Shown one piece after another: positions 60,929 to 64,000 of a stretch of 64,000 nucleotides of DNA. A program made the position numbers and the translations under genes. The stretch comes from JBGTGG01 sp964398945 (lineage in GTDB: Bacteria; Bacteroidota; Bacteroidia; Cytophagales; Cyclobacteriaceae): the NCBI GenBank assembly GCA_964398945.1, contig CAYNOT010000006.1:124001-188000 (forward strand), written 5' to 3'. Position 1 is the stretch's first letter. The number at the start of each line of letters is the position of its first letter. The notes under the pieces were generated by a model that did not search any database, had not been told where the DNA came from, and was given only the letters and a program-made list of their open reading frames with translations.

Positions 60929-62095
60929 ATGCGGATTTTAATTGCTTTTCTTCTTATCTGTTCCATTACGCTTTCTTTTGGACAATCCAATATCACCTTA
61001 TCAGAACATGCAGAAATTTCGGTGATTACGTGTGGACCAGGACAAGAGGCTGTATTTACCGCATTTGGTCACAGCGCCTTCCGCGTGTTTGATCCGGTCA
61101 ATAAAATAAATGCTGCGTTCAATTATGGTGTCTTCGATTTTGAGCAGCCAAATTTTTATCTAAATTTTGCGCGTGGACACAACCGATACCGGTTGGCCGT
61201 TCAAGATTACGAACGATTCGAATATGTTTACCAGTATTACAACCGATATGTGCATGAACAAATATTAAACCTCACACATGCACAAAAACAGGAATTATTC
61301 GATTACTTAATGTGGAATTCTGAAGGTGAAAATCAATTTTACCTTTACGATTATTTCTACGACAACTGTGCTACCAAAATTCCTGAAGTTATACTAAAAG
61401 TTTTTGGAGACGCTGTAACTTTTGATGGATCGCTTATCAAAACCGATTACACGATCAGAAACTTAACCGATCTTTATTTGGAACAACAACCGTGGGGCGA
61501 TTTAGGAATTGATATTTGCCTGGGTTTGCCGATGGACAAAAAAGCATCCCCGTATGAATACATGTTCCTGCCCGATTATGTAGAATCTTCTTTTGATCAT
61601 GCTTCTATAAAAGCAGATGGAAACGTGGTGCCTTTAGTAAAAGAAAAATTAATCAAATACGAATCCCAACCGGAAGAAACATCCACAGGACTTCTACATC
61701 CGCTGATCGTGTTTGCGCTGTTTTTTTTACTAACCGCATTTATCTCCTATCGCGATTGGAAACGAAAAAAGTTAACTCGTTGGTTTGATGCGGTTTTATT
61801 TGGCATCACCGGATTGCTTGGAATATTCCTGCTGTTGCTGTGGACGGCCACCGACCACAATGCTGCTGCCAAAAATTTTAATTTATTGTGGGCATTCCCT
61901 ACTAACTTGATTGTGGCCTTTGCTTTGTTTGGAAACAGGAAATGGGTAACAAAATATTTTCTAGTGGCAGGGGTTATTGCCGGGGCAACCGTTTTGTTTT
62001 GGTATGTTCTTCCACAACAACTGAATTATATGTTGATACCGTTGGTGCTTGCGCTTGCGGTAAGAGCAGAGTTGAATTATTTTTTGAGGAGGTAG
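60929..62095 (+). CDS. DUF4105 protein
   Basis: 388 residues. Signal peptide MRILIAFLLICSITLSFGQ, then the DUF4105/Lnb-N-like domain (VITCGPGQEAVFTAFGHSAFRVFD, FDFEQPNFYLNFARGHNRYRL, YDYFYDNCATKIPEVI), with His and Cys residues that would be the active site. The C-terminal third has four or five membrane helices. Thought to be a membrane-bound periplasmic hydrolase-like protein; function unproven. Confidence 0.83.
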   Translation: MRILIAFLLICSITLSFGQSNITLSEHAEISVITCGPGQEAVFTAFGHSAFRVFDPVNKINAAFNYGVFDFEQPNFYLNFARGHNRYRLAVQDYERFEYVYQYYNRYVHEQILNLTHAQKQELFDYLMWNSEGENQFYLYDYFYDNCATKIPEVILKVFGDAVTFDGSLIKTDYTIRNLTDLYLEQQPWGDLGIDICLGLPMDKKASPYEYMFLPDYVESSFDHASIKADGNVVPLVKEKLIKYESQPEETSTGLLHPLIVFALFFLLTAFISYRDWKRKKLTRWFDAVLFGITGLLGIFLLLLWTATDHNAAAKNFNLLWAFPTNLIVAFALFGNRKWVTKYFLVAGVIAGATVLFWYVLPQQLNYMLIPLVLALAVRAELNYFLRR

Positions 62096-62107
62096 CTATT
62101 GCAAATA

Positions 62108-63346
62108 CTACCGCTCCAAATTATGCACCTCGTATACTTTGTTTAGAAATTTAACGATCGAATAGCCCAACTCTTTACCAAGATTCACTGGAACAGCATT
62201 TCCAATTTGTTTGTATTGGCTTGGAACTGAGCCGGCAAACTTCCATTCATCCGGAAATGTTTGTACCCGGGCATACTCCCTTACGGTAAACGGCCTGGTC
62301 TCATCAGGATGACAACGCTCTGTTTGTTTCTGGGCAGGACTACACGTCAACGTAAGGCTGGGTTCATCCCAACTCAACCGTCTGGCCATTCCGGTTTTTC
62401 CTCCACCCAAGTAAAAACTTTTTTGCATATACTCCTTTTGAAGCTTGATGGGAAGATCGCGCCAATATCCTCCGGGTGGTACTTTCTTAAGGATTTCTTT
62501 TTTTCGTTTTGGATAAGTACTCCCTTCAGATTCAGGAACATCTTTTTTAAAAAGTCCGCCTGCTTTTAATGCATCCTTTAACGTATAAATTTTTTTGTAC
62601 GGCTTGGGGAAATTAAAATCGATATCCAAATCTTTTCGAATCCCCACCAAGATCAACCTTTCACGTTTTTGAGGAACGTTATAAAATATTGCTTTTAATA
62701 TTTTTGGATCAACCGGTCGGTAGCCAATCTCATCCAAAATCGATTTCATCCCCTCAAGTGTTCGGCCATTATCATGGTTTAACAATCCGCGCACATTCTC
62801 ACCAACACAAATCAAAGGTTTCGTTTCATTGACCACCCGCGCGAATTCATAAAACAACGTGCCGCGTGCATCGTTCAACCCGAGTTTTTTACCAGCATAA
62901 CTAAACGCCTGACAAGGAAAACCACCAGTCACCACATCGATCTTACCTTCGTATTCTTTAAAACTTAGATTACGTATATCGTCTTCTATAACTTTCCAAT
63001 GTGGCCTATTTCGCCTGAGTGTTTCAGCCGCCCAATGGTCAATTTCGTTTAGCGCCACGCATTTCAAGCCTGCTTTTTCCAACCCGATTGCAAGGCCTCC
63101 GGCACCAGCAAATAATTCCAAAACAGAATAATTATTATCGGGCTTAACCTGATTTCCACTTTCAGAAGAGTTAAACAAAAAGTCCAGCTCTTCAAAGATT
63201 TTTAATTGTTCCTTCCGGTAAACCCTATAATTGCTCATTGGCTCCCGGATGGCAGTCAACTTCCCGTTATTGTCCCAACGCCTTAAAGTTTCTTTACTTT
63301 TTCCAAGTAAATCGGCAACTTCCGACAATGAATAGAATTCCTTCAT
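62108..63346 (-). CDS. DNA (cytosine-5-)-methyltransferase with N-terminal MerR-type HTH
   Basis: 412 residues. Residues 1-50 form a MerR-like HTH (FYSLSEVADLLGKSKETLRRWDNNGKL). The methylase follows: motif I LELFAGAGGLAIGLE, motif IV GGFPCQAFS with catalytic Cys145, motif VI ENVRGL, motif VIII PQKRERLILVG, and motif X QIGNAVPVNLG. The variable region for target recognition is about 260-340; the target sequence is unknown. Divergent from a Vsr gene 74 nt away. The HTH may control both genes. A cognate restriction enzyme is not in the window. Confidence 0.93.
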   Translation of the reverse strand: MKEFYSLSEVADLLGKSKETLRRWDNNGKLTAIREPMSNYRVYRKEQLKIFEELDFLFNSSESGNQVKPDNNYSVLELFAGAGGLAIGLEKAGLKCVALNEIDHWAAETLRRNRPHWKVIEDDIRNLSFKEYEGKIDVVTGGFPCQAFSYAGKKLGLNDARGTLFYEFARVVNETKPLICVGENVRGLLNHDNGRTLEGMKSILDEIGYRPVDPKILKAIFYNVPQKRERLILVGIRKDLDIDFNFPKPYKKIYTLKDALKAGGLFKKDVPESEGSTYPKRKKEILKKVPPGGYWRDLPIKLQKEYMQKSFYLGGGKTGMARRLSWDEPSLTLTCSPAQKQTERCHPDETRPFTVREYARVQTFPDEWKFAGSVPSQYKQIGNAVPVNLGKELGYSIVKFLNKVYEVHNLER

Positions 63347-63348
63347 AA

Positions 63349-63381
63349 ATAACCAAGTTATTAAACCTTATACATGGTTAT
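63349..63381. promoter_or_regulatory. Candidate operator between methylase and Vsr genes
   Basis: ATAACCA (63349-63355) and TGGTTAT (63375-63381) are exact complements centred in the divergent region, a possible site for the HTH of the methyltransferase. Confidence 0.4.
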
Positions 63382-63420
63382 AAATATACACCATTGCCGA
63401 TCTTCTCAAAGCAGACTGAA

Positions 63421-63891
63421 ATGATTAAAAAATATAAAAACACCCCCATCAAAGTCCCAAGGTTTGAAGAAGCGGCAGGTTTTTATACAACCAGGGAGAG
63501 AAGTCTCCACATGTCAAAAATCAGGGGAAAAAACACTGTTCCTGAACTGATTTTTCGAAAGGCACTTTATGCCGAAGGAATCCGATTCCGGGTCAATGTC
63601 AAGAAACTACCCGGCAAACCAGACGTTGCCAATATCTCTAAAAAGTTTGTCGTTTTCATTGATGGGGAATTCTGGCATGGCTTTAATTGGGAGGACAAAA
63701 AGAAAAAAATAAAATCAAACCGGAAATTCTGGATACCCAAAATTGAACGGAACATGCAACGCGATCAGGAAAATAATCGCGCACTTGAAGATTTAGGGTT
63801 CAAGGTCTTTCGGTTCTGGGATCATGAAATAAAAAGCGGACTCGAAAAATGTATAGAACAAGTCGCCAATTACCTCTATAAATCCGTCTGA
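63421..63891 (+). CDS. vsr: Very short patch repair endonuclease Vsr
   Basis: 156 residues from ATG 63421; a TTG nine codons upstream is possible. Family blocks: SLHMSKIRGKNTVPELIFRKAL, LPGKPDVANISKKFVVFIDGEFWHG and FKVFRFWDHEI. It nicks next to T:G mismatches left when methylated cytosine deaminates, which fits the divergent cytosine methyltransferase. The catalytic Asp in GKPDV is present. The last codons lie in a hairpin repeat. Confidence 0.9.
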   Translation: MIKKYKNTPIKVPRFEEAAGFYTTRERSLHMSKIRGKNTVPELIFRKALYAEGIRFRVNVKKLPGKPDVANISKKFVVFIDGEFWHGFNWEDKKKKIKSNRKFWIPKIERNMQRDQENNRALEDLGFKVFRFWDHEIKSGLEKCIEQVANYLYKSV

Positions 63892-63928
63892 CCGCTGATT
63901 ACAATTGTAAAGAGCGGTCTGACGGATT
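63881..63928 (+). repeat. Hairpin repeat overlapping the vsr stop
   Basis: AATCCGTCTGACCGCT (63881-63896) pairs with AGCGGTCTGACGGATT (63913-63928) with one mismatch and a 16-nt loop. The core matches the hairpin at 59060-59090. Confidence 0.65.
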
Positions 63929-63936
63929 GCTCCACA

Positions 63937-64000
63937 TCAAACATGCAACGCCCTATTCTCCGTTGCTGCCAGGCACGCCTCTTTCACCGCTTCCATATAG
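63937..64000 (-). CDS. C-terminal end of an unidentified minus-strand gene
   Basis: The frame is open from the right edge to a TGA at 63937-63939 and reads YMEAVKEACLAATENRALHV. Too short to identify. It would converge with vsr, with the hairpin between them as a shared terminator. Confidence 0.4.
   Translation of the reverse strand, partial: YMEAVKEACLAATENRALHV

Noticed and set aside
1..64000. CRISPR arrays, tRNA or rRNA genes
   Set aside because: No regularly spaced repeats and no tRNA or rRNA signatures were seen on either strand by eye; a covariance-model scan would settle this.

Overview
The window looks like a chromosomal segment of a Bacteroidota bacterium, most likely of the Cytophagales; genus cannot be fixed from the sequence alone. 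The signs are TAnnTTTG-type -7 boxes, few Shine-Dalgarno sequences, an atpD-atpC pair cut off from the rest of the ATP synthase genes, a Bacteroidota-style DnaJ with two zinc-finger modules, DUF4105, GH109 and LptC/CNNM/PpiD neighbourhoods, and a grasp-with-spasm peptide locus.

Layout. 1-22.7 kb is mostly housekeeping: an M28 peptidase fragment, gcvP, a TauE/SafE permease, a small toxin-antitoxin pair, serine dehydratase, upp, an M42 aminopeptidase, a GH109-type enzyme, a two-domain VOC protein, hpt-adk-obgE, grpE-dnaJ, an ABC-2 exporter pair, a sensor kinase and atpD-atpC. 22.75-30.8 kb is an AT-rich accessory island. It holds a HlyD-like adaptor, a SPASM maturase, a tiny overlapping ORF, an ATP-grasp ligase, an anchored hypothetical protein, a 157-bp MITE-like element, two GG-leader precursor peptides (one too short for most gene finders), an HTH protein and a C39-peptidase ABC exporter. 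The island is bracketed by a direct repeat made of the 3' end of atpC plus its terminator.

31-35 kb is a disturbed stretch: a membrane-anchored MutS-like ATPase, the orphan N-terminal part of a large RluA-type enzyme whose 5' end is duplicated around a hairpin element, and a Fic gene preceded by palindromic operators. 35-64 kb is again mainly core: an RluA-family synthase, prfC, dnaK, a DUF4382 lipoprotein, aspartate kinase, nhaD, glutamate/leucine-type dehydrogenase, anmK, coaX, an outer-membrane protein/TPR/lptC/CNNM/ppiD series, rsmI, inositol phosphatase, an M16 peptidase, a radical SAM protein, DUF4105, and at the right end a cytosine methyltransferase with its own HTH, divergent from a Vsr endonuclease.

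Main system. The island encodes a complete-looking ribosomal peptide pathway: precursors with 38-residue predicted cores that both end in GDSYxDDCCE, ATP-grasp and SPASM maturases, and C39 ABC plus HlyD export. The maturase pair is a known type (grasp-with-spasm). The core sequences, the extra overlapping ORF, the MITE and the atpC-flanked insertion are the parts that seem most worth following up. A second notable pattern is a shared upstream box plus sigma-54-like promoter in front of both dnaK and grpE-dnaJ.
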